Source of the DNA: Limnohabitans sp. 2KL-1
GTDB taxonomy: Bacteria > Pseudomonadota > Gammaproteobacteria > Burkholderiales > Burkholderiaceae_C
Direction: 5' to 3'
Length of the DNA stretch: 64,000 nucleotides
Assembly: GCF_003063435.1 (NCBI RefSeq)
Contig: NZ_NESL01000002.1
Span: 682,001-746,000 of the forward strand
The position numbers and the translations under genes are program-made. The notes under the pieces were generated by a model, which saw only the letters and a list, made by a program, of their open reading frames with translations, did not search any database and was not told the origin of the DNA. Each line of letters opens with the position of its first letter. The first letter of the stretch is position 1. This document shows positions 53,232 to 63,019 of this stretch, piece after piece.

Positions 53232-54985
53232 CCATGATTGTGGTGCCGCAAGAAACAATCAACGACTACACCGGCCAGGGCTGGTGGGGAGAAACCACGC
53301 TGGGCGAGCTGTTCATCCGGAACGCCAGAAATCAACCCGATGCCCTGGCCGTGCTGGACCCCCCCAACCGCATGGCCATCACGGGCGATGCCCCTTTGCG
53401 CTGGCGCTGGTGCGATCTGCTGGCGCAAGTGGGCCGCTACACCGCCTTGCTGCATGCGCAAGGCCTGCGCAAAGACGACATCGTCGTCATGCAATTGCCC
53501 AACTGTGTCGAGATGCACGCCATCTACCTGGCCTGCGCGCTCAGCGGCATCGTGGTGTCTCCCGTGCCGGTTCAATACCGGGCACACGAGCTGATCCATG
53601 TGTTTGAAACCACTCGGGCCAAACTGGGCATCACCACCGCCCGCGTCGGCGCATACGCCTGCGCAGAGGCTTGGCAAGCGCATGCCCACCTGTTTGCAGG
53701 GCTTGAACAAATCTGGTCGTTAGGCGACTCCCTGCCGCAAGGCGTGATGGCCCTGACGCCCGCACTGGCAGCCACACCGGCCTGGGATGACGCCCACCTG
53801 TTGGCGCACATGGCGCAGGTGGGCGTCACCGCCCACGACGTGGTCACCGTCTGCTGGACATCGGGCACCGAAGCCCGGGCCAAAGGCGTGCCGCGCAACC
53901 ACAACGAATGGCTGATTGCAGGCCAGTCGGTCAGTGATGCAGGGCAATTGCAAGCAGGCGCACAACTGCTCATCCCGTTTCCCTTTGTCAACATGGCCGG
54001 TGTGTCGGTCAGTCTGGCGTCCTGGCTGATCGTTGGCGGCACGCTGCACCACCATCACCCGTTTGACCTGGAAGTGTTTGTGGCGCAGCTGCGCGAACAC
54101 GCGATCGACTACAGCGTGGCTGCGCCTGCCGTGCTCAATTTGTTGCTCAAGCAACCCGAAAAAATGCAGGGCGTGAACTTGTCACGCCTCAAAAGCGTCG
54201 GTTCGGGGGGCGGCCCCTTGTCGGAGTGGATGGTCGAAGAAATGAAGCGCCAGTTCGACATCGAAGTCATCAATTATTTTGGCTCCAACGAAGGCGCTGC
54301 GCTGAGCTCGTCACCATTGGACATGCCCGTTCGAAGCCAGCGGGCCTTGTATTTCCCACGCATGGGCGTGCCAGGTTTCGACTGGAAGATGAACGTCTCG
54401 CGCAAAATTCAAACACGCTTGGTGGACATCGACAACGGGCAAGACATAGACACCGGCGGGCAGATTGGTGAATTGCGCTTCAAAGGTCCGACGATTTTCA
54501 GCGGCTACTTCAAAGCCCCGGAACTCACGGCCCGGGCCTTTGATGAACAAGGCTTTTACCGCACAGGCGATCTGTTTGAAATTGCCGGAGATCGCAACCA
54601 GTATTACCGCTATGCAGGTCGGCACAAAGACATCGTGATTCGCGGCGGCATGAACATCTCATCCGAAGAGATCGAGGGCCTGATCATGAGCCACCCCCAA
54701 GTGCGCGATGCGGCGGTCATTGGTGCGCCAGATGCCACCATGGGCGAGCGCGTGTGCGCCGTGGTCGTGCTGCAGCCCGGCCAAAAACTGAGCTTGCAAG
54801 ACTTGGTGGACCATTTCAAACGCGTCAAGGAAGTGGCGGCCTTCAAATGGCCCGAGTTGCTGATGCTGGTCGACGAATTGCCACGCAACCCGGTGGGCAA
54901 AGTGCTCAAACGCGAATTGCGTGCACATTTTTTCCCGCCACCAGTCCCCTCGCATCCCTTGTCTTCTGAAAGTGTGAACGCATGA
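53228..54985 (+). CDS. AMP-forming acyl-CoA synthetase
   Basis: 585 residues from an ATG overlapping the oxygenase stop as ATGA. Adenylation motifs are present: the P-loop TSGTEARAKGVPRNHNEW (an EARAKG variant rather than TGxPKG), FGSNEGAALSS, GELRFKGPTIFSGYF, YRTGDLFEI and the hinge YAGRHKDIVIRGGMNIS, with the C-terminal catalytic Lys in NPVGKVLKREL. It would activate the acid formed from the oxygenase product. The stop overlaps the hydrolase start. Confidence 0.92.
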   Translation: MTMIVVPQETINDYTGQGWWGETTLGELFIRNARNQPDALAVLDPPNRMAITGDAPLRWRWCDLLAQVGRYTALLHAQGLRKDDIVVMQLPNCVEMHAIYLACALSGIVVSPVPVQYRAHELIHVFETTRAKLGITTARVGAYACAEAWQAHAHLFAGLEQIWSLGDSLPQGVMALTPALAATPAWDDAHLLAHMAQVGVTAHDVVTVCWTSGTEARAKGVPRNHNEWLIAGQSVSDAGQLQAGAQLLIPFPFVNMAGVSVSLASWLIVGGTLHHHHPFDLEVFVAQLREHAIDYSVAAPAVLNLLLKQPEKMQGVNLSRLKSVGSGGGPLSEWMVEEMKRQFDIEVINYFGSNEGAALSSSPLDMPVRSQRALYFPRMGVPGFDWKMNVSRKIQTRLVDIDNGQDIDTGGQIGELRFKGPTIFSGYFKAPELTARAFDEQGFYRTGDLFEIAGDRNQYYRYAGRHKDIVIRGGMNISSEEIEGLIMSHPQVRDAAVIGAPDATMGERVCAVVVLQPGQKLSLQDLVDHFKRVKEVAAFKWPELLMLVDELPRNPVGKVLKRELRAHFFPPPVPSHPLSSESVNA

Positions 54986-55677
54986 AACCCCACCTCTTGC
55001 TGGTTCCCGGCATGCTCAACGACCAGCGCATCTGGTCCGATGTGATCGCAGGTCTGGGCGAGACCGCCTATGTGCAGGTGGCCAACGTCCTGACCCAAAG
55101 CAGCATGGCCGACATGGCCCGTGATGCCTGGTCCCTGCTGGCCAGCGTTCCCAACGATGCACCTTTGGTGCTGGCCGGCTTTTCCATGGGCGGCTATGTG
55201 GTGATGGAGATGCTCAGCCAATCAAGGCGGCCACTGCACGGTGTGGCTTTTTTATCCACTTCCCCGTATCCCGAATCGCCAGAAGGCATGGACACCCGAC
55301 AAAAGACCCTGCGCGCCATGCACAAGGACTTTGCCAAAGTGGTCGAAGGCATACTCCCATGGAGCACGCACCAAGTCAGCCAAGCGGTGCAAGACGACTT
55401 GCGCCAGATGATGCTGGACCTGGGCGGCGAGGTGGCCACGCGGCAAACACAGGCCATCATGGGCCGGACCGACCACCGCGCTGTGCTGACGCAACTGACT
55501 TGTCCCGTGCACCTGCTGTGTGGCCAACAAGACCGCGTCACCCCCCCGGCACTGATCCAGGCTTTGGCAGCGCTGATCCCGCACGCCCCGTGTGAGCTGG
55601 TTGAAGATTGTGGACACTTGCTGCCCCGCGAAAAACCCGAGGTGGTGATCCGCCATCTGCGCCAGTTGCTGGTTTGA
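54982..55677 (+). CDS. alpha/beta hydrolase
   Basis: 231 residues. It has the oxyanion LLVPGMLNDQRIW, nucleophile elbow GFSMGGYVV, the acid in GQQDRVTPP and the His in EDCGHLLPREKP. All three catalytic residues are visible. ATGA-coupled to the ligase gene, it probably hydrolyses an ester, lactone or thioester in the same pathway. Confidence 0.88.
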   Translation: MKPHLLLVPGMLNDQRIWSDVIAGLGETAYVQVANVLTQSSMADMARDAWSLLASVPNDAPLVLAGFSMGGYVVMEMLSQSRRPLHGVAFLSTSPYPESPEGMDTRQKTLRAMHKDFAKVVEGILPWSTHQVSQAVQDDLRQMMLDLGGEVATRQTQAIMGRTDHRAVLTQLTCPVHLLCGQQDRVTPPALIQALAALIPHAPCELVEDCGHLLPREKPEVVIRHLRQLLV

Positions 55678-55703
55678 TTTTCAAAACAAAGAAGGAGACT
55701 GTC

Positions 55704-56684
55704 ATGAACAAACGTCAATACTTATGGGCCACAGCCGCGGCCTGCCTGATGGCCATCGCGCCTAAGGCCATGGCCCAGAATTTTCCGGACCGCCCCATCA
55801 AAGTGGTGGTGCCTTTTGCAGCAGGCAACACGCTCGATAACGCGCTGCGCCAGGTGGCCGAAGAGTTCAAAAAGAACACCGGTCAGCCGATTGTGGTCGA
55901 CAACAAACCCGGCGGCTCGGGGATCATCGCGGCACAAAACGTGATGCAAGCGCCACCCGATGGCTACACGCTGCTCTTGTCCAACACCAGCATGCTGACC
56001 ATCAACCCTTACACCTTCGCCAAACTGCCTTACGACGCCGAAAAAAGCTTCAAACCGGTCACCGGCTTTCTGGGGGCCTCGCTGGTGCTGGCGGTCAATG
56101 CCAGCACCGTACCGGCCAACAACGTGAAGGAATTTGTCGCCTGGGCCAAAACCCAAAGCAACGGCGTGTCTTATGCCTCGTTCACGGCGGGCAACTCATC
56201 GCACTTTGCCGGGGTCATCATGAACCAACGCACCGGGCTGAACATGGTCCATGTGCCCTTCAATGGCACACCACCTGCCGTCCAAAATCTGGTGGGTGGT
56301 CAGGTGCATGCGGCCTTTTTGCCGCTGATGGCGGTCAAGCCCCATGTCGAATCGGGCAAGGTCAAAGTGCTGGCCGTGACCAGTCCTCAGCGCTCGCCGC
56401 TGATGCCCCAGGTCGGCACCTTCACCGAGCAAGGCTTGCCAGACCTGGAGATTTACATCTGGTCCGGCCTGTCAGCCCCTGCAGGCACACCCGATGCCGT
56501 GATTGGCAAACTGCAGGCCGAATTTGCCAAAGTGCTCAAGTCCCAGATCATCATCGACAAATGGCGCGCCATTGACTTCGAGCCCCTGCCCTTCACCGCA
56601 GCCGAATTCCAAACCTTCACCCGCAACGACGCCAAGCGTTGGCAAGAAGCCGTGAAAATTTCAGGCTTCAAGGCCAGCGAATAA
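55704..56684 (+). CDS. Bug/TctC-family periplasmic receptor (copy 3)
   Basis: 326 residues. GAAGGAG precedes the ATG. The signal peptide is about 1-24, ending AMAQ. Bug motifs are IKVVVPFAAGNTLDNALRQ, IVVDNKPGGSGIIAAQ and TAGNSSHFAGVIM. It sits between the hydrolase and the second oxygenase, so its ligand is probably a precursor of the pathway. No TctAB genes lie nearby. Confidence 0.92.
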   Translation: MNKRQYLWATAAACLMAIAPKAMAQNFPDRPIKVVVPFAAGNTLDNALRQVAEEFKKNTGQPIVVDNKPGGSGIIAAQNVMQAPPDGYTLLLSNTSMLTINPYTFAKLPYDAEKSFKPVTGFLGASLVLAVNASTVPANNVKEFVAWAKTQSNGVSYASFTAGNSSHFAGVIMNQRTGLNMVHVPFNGTPPAVQNLVGGQVHAAFLPLMAVKPHVESGKVKVLAVTSPQRSPLMPQVGTFTEQGLPDLEIYIWSGLSAPAGTPDAVIGKLQAEFAKVLKSQIIIDKWRAIDFEPLPFTAAEFQTFTRNDAKRWQEAVKISGFKASE

Positions 56685-56711
56685 AGCCTGCACTGCCATC
56701 AGACCACGCCC

Positions 56712-58172
56712 ATGACCGCCGAACTCGTCTCTGAAATCCGTCCCACCCTGGTGCCCAACGGACACCCGTTGATGACGGGTCCCTTCACGCCCAATTACCA
56801 GGAGTTCAACGCCAGTGACATGCAAGTCATTGGCGAGATCCCCAAGCGCCTGAACGGTGTTTATTTGCGCAACACGCAAAACCCGGTGCACCAACCGCTG
56901 GGCACGTACCACCTGTTCGATGGCGATGGCATGCTGCACATGATGCGCTTTGAAAATGGTCGCTGTGAATACCGCAACCGCTTCATCCGCACCCAAGCCT
57001 TCATGGCAGAACAAGCCGCCGGGCAAGCCTTGTATGCCGGGCTGATCGACAAGCCCTCGCTGGCCTTGCGCCCGGGCTGGGGGGCTCGCGGCGGCCTGCG
57101 CGACAGCTCGGCCACCGACGTGATCGTGCATGCGGGCATGGCCCTGACCACCTTCTACCAATGCGGTGAGCCCTACCGGCTCGATGCCCGCACACTCGAT
57201 TTCAAAGGGGTCGACGATTGGGGCACAAAAATCATGGCCGATGGCGGCATCTCTGCCCACCCCAAAGTCTGCCCGCGCACCGGCGATTTGCTGTTTTTCA
57301 ACTACAGCAAGCAAGCGCCGTTCATGCACTACGGCGAGGTGGACTGCCACAACCAGCTGGTGCACTACATCCCCGTGCCCCTGCCCGGCCCCCGCTTGCC
57401 GCACGACATGGTGTTCACCGAGCACTTCGCCATCCTGAACGACTTTCCGTTGCATTGGGACGAAGCCCTGCTGCCCGAAGGCAAGCACAAGCTGCGCTAC
57501 TTTGACCAACAGCCCTCACGCTTTGCCGTGGTCCCCAGACGCGGGACACCGCAGACGGGCATCCGCTGGTTTGAATGCAGCCCCACCTATGTGCTGCACT
57601 GGCTCAATGCCTGGGAAGAAGGTGACGAGATCGTGTTGCACGGCTACCACCAGAAAACGCCCATGCCCAAAGCCGGCTACGACAACTCCGGCAACACCCT
57701 GGGGCCTGAGCGTTATGGCCCCACGCTGTATGAATGGCGTCTGAACCTGCGCACCGGGCAAAGCTCAGAAAAGCGACTGGACGAAAGGCATCTGGAGTTC
57801 GGCATGATCAATGCGTCCTATTGGGGCAAGCCTTACCGCTATTCCTACAACATGATCGCGCACCCCGGCTCCTTCCTGTTTGACGGCATCCTGCGCTACG
57901 ACCACACCACGGGACAGTCTCAAACCCATCTGTTCGGCGAAGGCCGTTATGGCAGTGAATCGCCCATGGCACCCTGCCACGATGCCCAAAGCGAAGACGA
58001 TGGCTATGTGGTGAGTTTTGTGACCGACATGCAAGCCGACCGTTCGGAATGTGTCGTGCTCGATGCTCAGCACATCGATGCGGGTCCTGTGGCACGCATC
58101 ATCTTGCCGCACCGCATCAGCAGCGGCACACACGCTTGCTGGGCCGATGCTCGCGAGCTGACCCCGGCGTGA
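56712..58172 (+). CDS. carotenoid cleavage oxygenase family protein 2
   Basis: 486 residues, the same fold as the first oxygenase but clearly divergent. The iron His are in ISAHPKVC, LPHDMVFTEHF, VLHWLNAWEEG and SGTHACWAD. The channel region is QNPVHQPLGTYHLFDGDGMLHM, and the position of the usual substrate Lys reads TTFYQCGEPYRLDA. It follows the Bug gene after 27 bp and ends at a bidirectional terminator. The presence of two family members in one operon suggests two successive cleavages or a two-subunit enzyme. Confidence 0.9.
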   Translation: MTAELVSEIRPTLVPNGHPLMTGPFTPNYQEFNASDMQVIGEIPKRLNGVYLRNTQNPVHQPLGTYHLFDGDGMLHMMRFENGRCEYRNRFIRTQAFMAEQAAGQALYAGLIDKPSLALRPGWGARGGLRDSSATDVIVHAGMALTTFYQCGEPYRLDARTLDFKGVDDWGTKIMADGGISAHPKVCPRTGDLLFFNYSKQAPFMHYGEVDCHNQLVHYIPVPLPGPRLPHDMVFTEHFAILNDFPLHWDEALLPEGKHKLRYFDQQPSRFAVVPRRGTPQTGIRWFECSPTYVLHWLNAWEEGDEIVLHGYHQKTPMPKAGYDNSGNTLGPERYGPTLYEWRLNLRTGQSSEKRLDERHLEFGMINASYWGKPYRYSYNMIAHPGSFLFDGILRYDHTTGQSQTHLFGEGRYGSESPMAPCHDAQSEDDGYVVSFVTDMQADRSECVVLDAQHIDAGPVARIILPHRISSGTHACWADARELTPA

Positions 58173-58208
58173 CCCGAAAAAACGAGCTTGGGCTTTGGCC
58201 CTGACGTC

Positions 58209-58237
58209 AAAAAGGCTGTCCACGGGACAGCCTTTTT
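58209..58237. terminator. bidirectional terminator
   Basis: AAAAAGGCTGTCC/GGACAGCCTTTTT is a perfect 13-bp stem with a 3-base loop. T-runs exist on both strands, between the convergent oxygenase and BMP genes. A second smaller hairpin (GTGACC/GGTCAC) follows at 58245-58260. Confidence 0.95.
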
Positions 58238-58270
58238 GTCAAATGTGACCCGAAGGTCACAGCCAGCGCA

Positions 58271-59407
58271 TCACTTACCGCCAGGGATCTTGCCTTCCAC
58301 GCCCTTGACGTAGAAGTTGATGCCACCCAGGAACTTGTCGTCAGCGACAGCGTCTTTGGCCAGCACTTCTTTGCCGTCTTGACCCAGGATCGGGCCTTTC
58401 CAGATTTCAAAAGTGCCGTCTTTCAGACCGGCTTTGACTTCTTCCACTTTCTTCTTGGCATCTTCTGGCACGTCAGCGGCCATCGACACGAAGTCGATCG
58501 CGCCTTCTTTCACGCCCCACCAGCTTTGGCCCGTGGCCCACTTGCCTTCGAGGGCGTCACGCGTGGCCTTGATGTAGTAAGGGCCCCAGTTGATCACGGC
58601 CGAACCCAGGTGGGCCTTGGGGCCGTAGGCGGTCATGTCGGAGTCCCAACCGAAGGCGCGCTTGCCCATTTTCTCGGCGGTCTGCAACACGGCAGGCGAG
58701 TCGGTGTTTTGCATCAGCACATCAGCGCCGCCGTTGATCAGGGCGGTGGCGGCTTCGGTTTCTTTTGGTGGGTTGAACCAGTCGTTGACCCAGACCACTT
58801 TGGTCTTGATCTTGGGGTTGACCGACTGCGCGCCCAAGGTGAAGCTGTTGATGTTGCGGATCACTTCAGGAATTGGAATCGAACCCACCACACCCACGGT
58901 GTTGGTCTTGGTCATCTTGCCGGCGATCACGCCCGCCATGTAAGCACCCTGGTAAGTGCGGCTGTCGTAGGTGCGCATGTTGTCGGCGGTTTTGTAGCCG
59001 GTGGCGTGCTCGAACTTGACGTCTTTCAGGTCAGCTGCGGCTTTGAGCATGGGCTCCATGTAGCCGAAGGTGGTGCCAAAAATCAGTTTGTTGCCTTGAC
59101 CGGCCATGTCGCGGATCACGCGCTCGGCATCGGCGCTTTCTGGCACTTTTTCAACGAAGCTGGTGACGATCTTGTCGCCAAACTCGGCTTCGAGGGCTTT
59201 GCGGCCGTTGTCGTGCGCAAAGGTCCAGCCGCCGTCGCCCACAGGGCCGACATAAGCAAACGCGATCTTCAGGGGCTCGGCCTTGGCCGCAGCGGGCGCT
59301 TCAGCCTTGGGGGCTTCTTCTTTTTTGCCACAGCCAACCAGTGCGGCGGCAGCCACAGCGGTCAGGGCCACCATCTTGACGACGGTGCGCTTGGAGATGT
59401 CTGTCAT
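58271..59407 (-). CDS. BMP-family lipoprotein, nucleoside ABC transporter receptor (PnrA-like)
   Basis: 378 residues. The signal ends in the lipobox ALVGC (Cys near residue 26), followed by a Lys/Ala/Glu linker. The BMP fold has AFAYVGPVGDGGWTFAHDNG (region), FGYMEPMLKA, VVWVNDWFNPPKE and a late GGINFYVKGVEGKIPG. It binds purine nucleosides or related bases at the outer face of the inner membrane. It is the last gene of the ABC operon, 51 bp after the second permease. Confidence 0.94.
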   Translation of the reverse strand: MTDISKRTVVKMVALTAVAAAALVGCGKKEEAPKAEAPAAAKAEPLKIAFAYVGPVGDGGWTFAHDNGRKALEAEFGDKIVTSFVEKVPESADAERVIRDMAGQGNKLIFGTTFGYMEPMLKAAADLKDVKFEHATGYKTADNMRTYDSRTYQGAYMAGVIAGKMTKTNTVGVVGSIPIPEVIRNINSFTLGAQSVNPKIKTKVVWVNDWFNPPKETEAATALINGGADVLMQNTDSPAVLQTAEKMGKRAFGWDSDMTAYGPKAHLGSAVINWGPYYIKATRDALEGKWATGQSWWGVKEGAIDFVSMAADVPEDAKKKVEEVKAGLKDGTFEIWKGPILGQDGKEVLAKDAVADDKFLGGINFYVKGVEGKIPGGK

Positions 59408-59458
59408 GTCAGTTCCTTTTGTTATTGAACAGGGTTACAAGGGGGTTGAAAAAACTCA

Positions 59459-60379
59459 TTATGAACCGGGATGGAAAGGTTTTCCGAGCGATGCGGGCAT
59501 GTTGATCCTGATCCAGGCCGGGTTGCGCGAGATCAGGGCCAGCACCACGATGGTCGACACATAAGGCAGCGCCGTGAGCAGTTGGCTGGACACATCCACA
59601 CCCGCACCTTGCAGGTGAAACTGCAGCATGGTCACACCGCCAAACAGGTAAGCCCCCAGCAACACCCGCGCCGGACGCCAGGTGGCAAAGGTGGTCAAGG
59701 CCAGCGCGATCCAGCCTTTGCCAGCCACCATGCCCTCGACCCACAGCGGGGTGTAAACCACCGAGATATAAGCCCCCGACAGGCCGCACAGCGCACCGCC
59801 CACCACCACCGCCAGCAGGCGAATGCGGCGCACCGGATAACCCAGCGCATGTGCCGACTCGGGCGATTCACCCACCGAGCGCAGCACCAAACCGGGGCGA
59901 CTTCTGTACAAAAACCAGATCAGGCCCAACACCAGTGCGATCGTGATGTAGACCAGCGGGTGCTGTCTGAAAAACGCCGGCCCCACCAAAGGGATGTCAG
60001 CCAAAAACGGAATGGCGTGTGAGGCCCGCTCAGGCAGCTTTTCTTGCACATAGCCAATGCCCGCAAAGGCCGAAAAACCCACACCAAACAAACTCAGCGC
60101 CAAGCCGGTCGCGTATTGGTTGGTGCCCAGCCAGATGACCAACACGCCAAAGATGGCGGCAAGGATGGCCCCCGCGCCCATGCCGGCGGCAAAACCGATC
60201 CAGTCGTTGCCGGTGTGCACCACGGCGGCAAAACCGGCAATCGCCGCACACAGCATCATGCCCTCGGCCCCGAGGTTGAGCACCCCGGCTTTTTCATTGA
60301 TCAGCAAGCCCAAAGCGGCCAGTGCCAACACGGTGCCCGCGTTCAGCGTGGCGGCCACCAACAGTGCATACGATTCCAT
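59459..60379 (-). CDS. nucleoside ABC transporter permease 2
   Basis: 306 residues from the ATG at 60379, which shares one base with the stop of permease 1. About nine membrane helices; the family motif GVLNLGAEGMMLCAA marks the BPD_transp_2 group, with ALGYPVRRIRLLAVVVGGALCGLSGA (region) as the cytoplasmic coupling loop. Forms the channel with permease 1. Confidence 0.93.
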   Translation of the reverse strand: MESYALLVAATLNAGTVLALAALGLLINEKAGVLNLGAEGMMLCAAIAGFAAVVHTGNDWIGFAAGMGAGAILAAIFGVLVIWLGTNQYATGLALSLFGVGFSAFAGIGYVQEKLPERASHAIPFLADIPLVGPAFFRQHPLVYITIALVLGLIWFLYRSRPGLVLRSVGESPESAHALGYPVRRIRLLAVVVGGALCGLSGAYISVVYTPLWVEGMVAGKGWIALALTTFATWRPARVLLGAYLFGGVTMLQFHLQGAGVDVSSQLLTALPYVSTIVVLALISRNPAWIRINMPASLGKPFHPGS

Positions 60380-61452
60380 CAGGCTTTCCCTCCTTGGCTT
60401 GCCACCCAACGCAAGCGGTAGGCCACCAGCGTGTCACATGCCAGCAAGCAAAACAGCAGCAAGCCCTGAAACACGCCGGTGATCGACTTGGGCAGGCCCA
60501 GGCGCGATTGCGCCAACTCGCCACCGATATAAAACATGCTCATCAGCACCGCCGACAAGACCATGCCTGCCGGGTGCAAGCGCCCGACAAAGGCCACGAT
60601 GATCGCGGCAAAACCGTAGCCCGCAGGCACATACGGTGTGAGCTGGCCAATCGGCCCCGCCACCTCCAAAGCGCCGGCCAAACCTGCCGCACCGCCCGAG
60701 GTGAGCAAAGCCACCCACAGCGCCTTGCGCGAAGAAAAGCCCGCATAACGCGCTGCATCGGGGGCCAGCCCACCCACCTGCTGGGCAAAGCCCGCCCGGG
60801 TGCGGAACAAAAACACCCACAGTGCACCGGCACAGGCCAATGCGATCAACAGGCCCACGCTCACCCGCGAGCCCGTCATCAGGCGCGGGATCTGCGTGAC
60901 CGCCTCAAAGGTCTTGGTCTGCGGAAAGTTGTAGCCTGCCGGGTCTTTCCAGGGGCCATAGACCAGATAGCTCAGCACCATGTCGGCCACATAGACCAGC
61001 ATCAGGCTGACCAAAATTTCACTGGCGTTGAAGCGGTCGCGCAGCAAAGCCGTCAGGCCCGCCCACAGCATGCCGCCCAACACACCGGCAGCGATGATGG
61101 CCAGCACCACCCAACGGCCCGTATCTTTGTCAGCCAACATGGCCACGCCCCCGGCGCACACCGCACCGATGACGAACTGGCCCTCGGCCCCGATGTTCCA
61201 CACGTTGGAGCGGAAGCAGACCGCCAGCCCCAGCGCGATCAACAAGAGCGGCGTGGCCTTGACCATCAGCTCGCCCAGGGCGTAGCCCGACTTGATCGGC
61301 TCCCAAAAAAACATTTGCAAGGCGCGCACCGGGTCTTTGCCCAAGGCGATGAACAAGATCACGCCCAACACCACGGTGAGCACCAGCGCCAGCACCGGCG
61401 AGGCATAAGTCCACAGACGCGAGGCCTGGGGGCGGGCTTCAAGCTTGAGCAT
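60379..61452 (-). CDS. nucleoside ABC transporter permease 1
   Basis: 357 residues, about ten membrane helices. It contains NVWNIGAEGQFVIGAV and the EAA-like loop around GLAPDAARYAGFSSRKALW, typical of the YufP/NupB-type permease. It overlaps the ATPase stop by 14 bp, showing tight coupling. Confidence 0.93.
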   Translation of the reverse strand: MLKLEARPQASRLWTYASPVLALVLTVVLGVILFIALGKDPVRALQMFFWEPIKSGYALGELMVKATPLLLIALGLAVCFRSNVWNIGAEGQFVIGAVCAGGVAMLADKDTGRWVVLAIIAAGVLGGMLWAGLTALLRDRFNASEILVSLMLVYVADMVLSYLVYGPWKDPAGYNFPQTKTFEAVTQIPRLMTGSRVSVGLLIALACAGALWVFLFRTRAGFAQQVGGLAPDAARYAGFSSRKALWVALLTSGGAAGLAGALEVAGPIGQLTPYVPAGYGFAAIIVAFVGRLHPAGMVLSAVLMSMFYIGGELAQSRLGLPKSITGVFQGLLLFCLLACDTLVAYRLRWVASQGGKA

Positions 61453-62980
61453 GTTGCGCTCCTTGTGCCATCTCGGATTTGGCCGTGGGCCACAGCCCGC
61501 TCATCCATTCACCAATCCGCTCCACCGTGGCCTCGGCCCGGGGCAGCGAGGGCGACAGACGGCCCTTGGCGATCACATGCAATCGGTCAGAAATCTCAAA
61601 CAATTCTTCCAGCTCCTCACTCACCACCAGCACCGCGCAACCCGCGTCGCGCAGCGCCAAAATCTCGGCGCGAATCTGCGCCGCTGCGCCCACATCCACA
61701 CCCCAAGTGGGTTGCGAGACGATGAGCAACTTGGGGGCAGCGCTGATTTCGCGCCCCACAATGAACTTTTGCAAATTGCCGCCCGACAACGAGCGCGCTG
61801 CCGCATCCGGCCCCGAGGCCTTGACCTTGAAGCGCTCAATGATGCTGCGCGCCTGCTCGGCCAGCGCCCCCATGCGAATCCAGCCACCCGCGCCCAACGC
61901 TTCGTTGCGGGTCAACAGCAGGTTGTGCGCCAGGCTCATCGACGGGACCGCGCCCCGGCCCAGCCGCTCTTCGGGCACAAAGTGCAAACCCAGACTGCGC
62001 CGCGCACGCGGTGCCCAGTGGCCCACGCCCTGCCCCGCCAGCGTGATGGCGTCGGCGGGAGAACGCGTGTCTTCGCCCGACAAGGCCCACATCAGCTCGC
62101 GCTGGCCGTTGCCAGAGACCCCGGCCAAACCCACCACTTCGCCGCTGCGCACTTGCAGGGCTATGCCTTGCAGGTCCACACCAAACGGGTCTTGCTTGTT
62201 CAGTTGCAAGCCCTTGACCGACAGCACCACCTCACCCGGCGTGCGGGGGGTGGGGGCCAGCGCAGGCGGCTCGGCCCCGATCATCAGGCGGCTCAGGCTG
62301 GCATTGGTCTCCTCACGCGGATCGCACACACCCGTGAGCTTGCCGCCGCGCAGCACCGTGCAGGCACTGCACAGCGCTCGTATCTCGTGCAGCTTGTGCG
62401 AGATGTACAAAATGCTGACGCCCTGGCTGACCAGCTTGTGCAGCACGACAAAGAGTTTTTCGACGGCTTGGGGCGTCAGCACCGAGGTGGGCTCGTCCAG
62501 GATCAGCAATTGCGGCTCGGACAGCAGCGCCCGGATGATCTCGACGCGCTGCATCTCGCCCACGCTCAGGGTGTGCACCGGGCGCTCGGGCTCCAGGTCC
62601 AGGCCGTATTCGCTGGCCTTGGCCACGATGCGCTCGGTCACTTCGGCCAGGGTCAGCGTCTTGTCCAGGCCCAGCCATACGTTTTCGGCCACCGTCAGCG
62701 TGTCAAACAGGCTGAAGTGCTGAAACACCATGCTGATGCCCAGCTTGCGTGCTTCTTGCGGGTTGCGAATATTGACCGGCTGGCCGTTGAACACCACCTG
62801 GCCTTCGTCAGGTTTGACCGAGCCATAGATGATTTTCATCAGGGTGGACTTGCCCGCGCCGTTTTCGCCCAGCACGGCATGGGCCTGGCCGGGCATCACG
62901 GTCAATGACACGTCCTGGTTGGCCACCACGCCCGGGTAGCGCTTGGTGATGCCTTGCAAAGACAAAAGGGGTGTGGTCAT
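61439..62980 (-). CDS. nucleoside ABC transporter ATP-binding protein, two domains
   Basis: 513 residues with two ABC domains in tandem. Domain 1 (about 5-240) is complete: GENGAGKST, SVGEMQRVE, LLILDEPTS and a following His. Domain 2 (about 255-500) has GVSGNGQREL in place of a true Walker A and SQPTWGVD in place of DEPT, so it is probably non-catalytic. That asymmetry is normal for sugar/nucleoside ABC ATPases. The first gene of the transporter operon, 39 bp after the LysR gene. Confidence 0.94.
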   Translation of the reverse strand: MTTPLLSLQGITKRYPGVVANQDVSLTVMPGQAHAVLGENGAGKSTLMKIIYGSVKPDEGQVVFNGQPVNIRNPQEARKLGISMVFQHFSLFDTLTVAENVWLGLDKTLTLAEVTERIVAKASEYGLDLEPERPVHTLSVGEMQRVEIIRALLSEPQLLILDEPTSVLTPQAVEKLFVVLHKLVSQGVSILYISHKLHEIRALCSACTVLRGGKLTGVCDPREETNASLSRLMIGAEPPALAPTPRTPGEVVLSVKGLQLNKQDPFGVDLQGIALQVRSGEVVGLAGVSGNGQRELMWALSGEDTRSPADAITLAGQGVGHWAPRARRSLGLHFVPEERLGRGAVPSMSLAHNLLLTRNEALGAGGWIRMGALAEQARSIIERFKVKASGPDAAARSLSGGNLQKFIVGREISAAPKLLIVSQPTWGVDVGAAAQIRAEILALRDAGCAVLVVSEELEELFEISDRLHVIAKGRLSPSLPRAEATVERIGEWMSGLWPTAKSEMAQGAQHAQA

Positions 62981-63019
62981 GTCTGTGGATGTTCTTGTTG
63001 GTTTTGTGTTCAGAAAGAT

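Noticed and set aside
51714..53258. 514-codon open frame opposite the first carotenoid oxygenase
   Set aside because: The plus strand encodes all four iron-binding His motifs; the opposite frame has none of any family.
51789..58172. Naming either oxygenase a lignostilbene dioxygenase or isoeugenol monooxygenase
   Set aside because: The Lys that I expect in those enzymes is absent at the matching position in both proteins.
60322..61725. 467-codon plus-strand frame over the nucleoside permease genes
   Set aside because: It is His/Gln/Arg-rich, as expected from the complement of hydrophobic membrane-protein codons.
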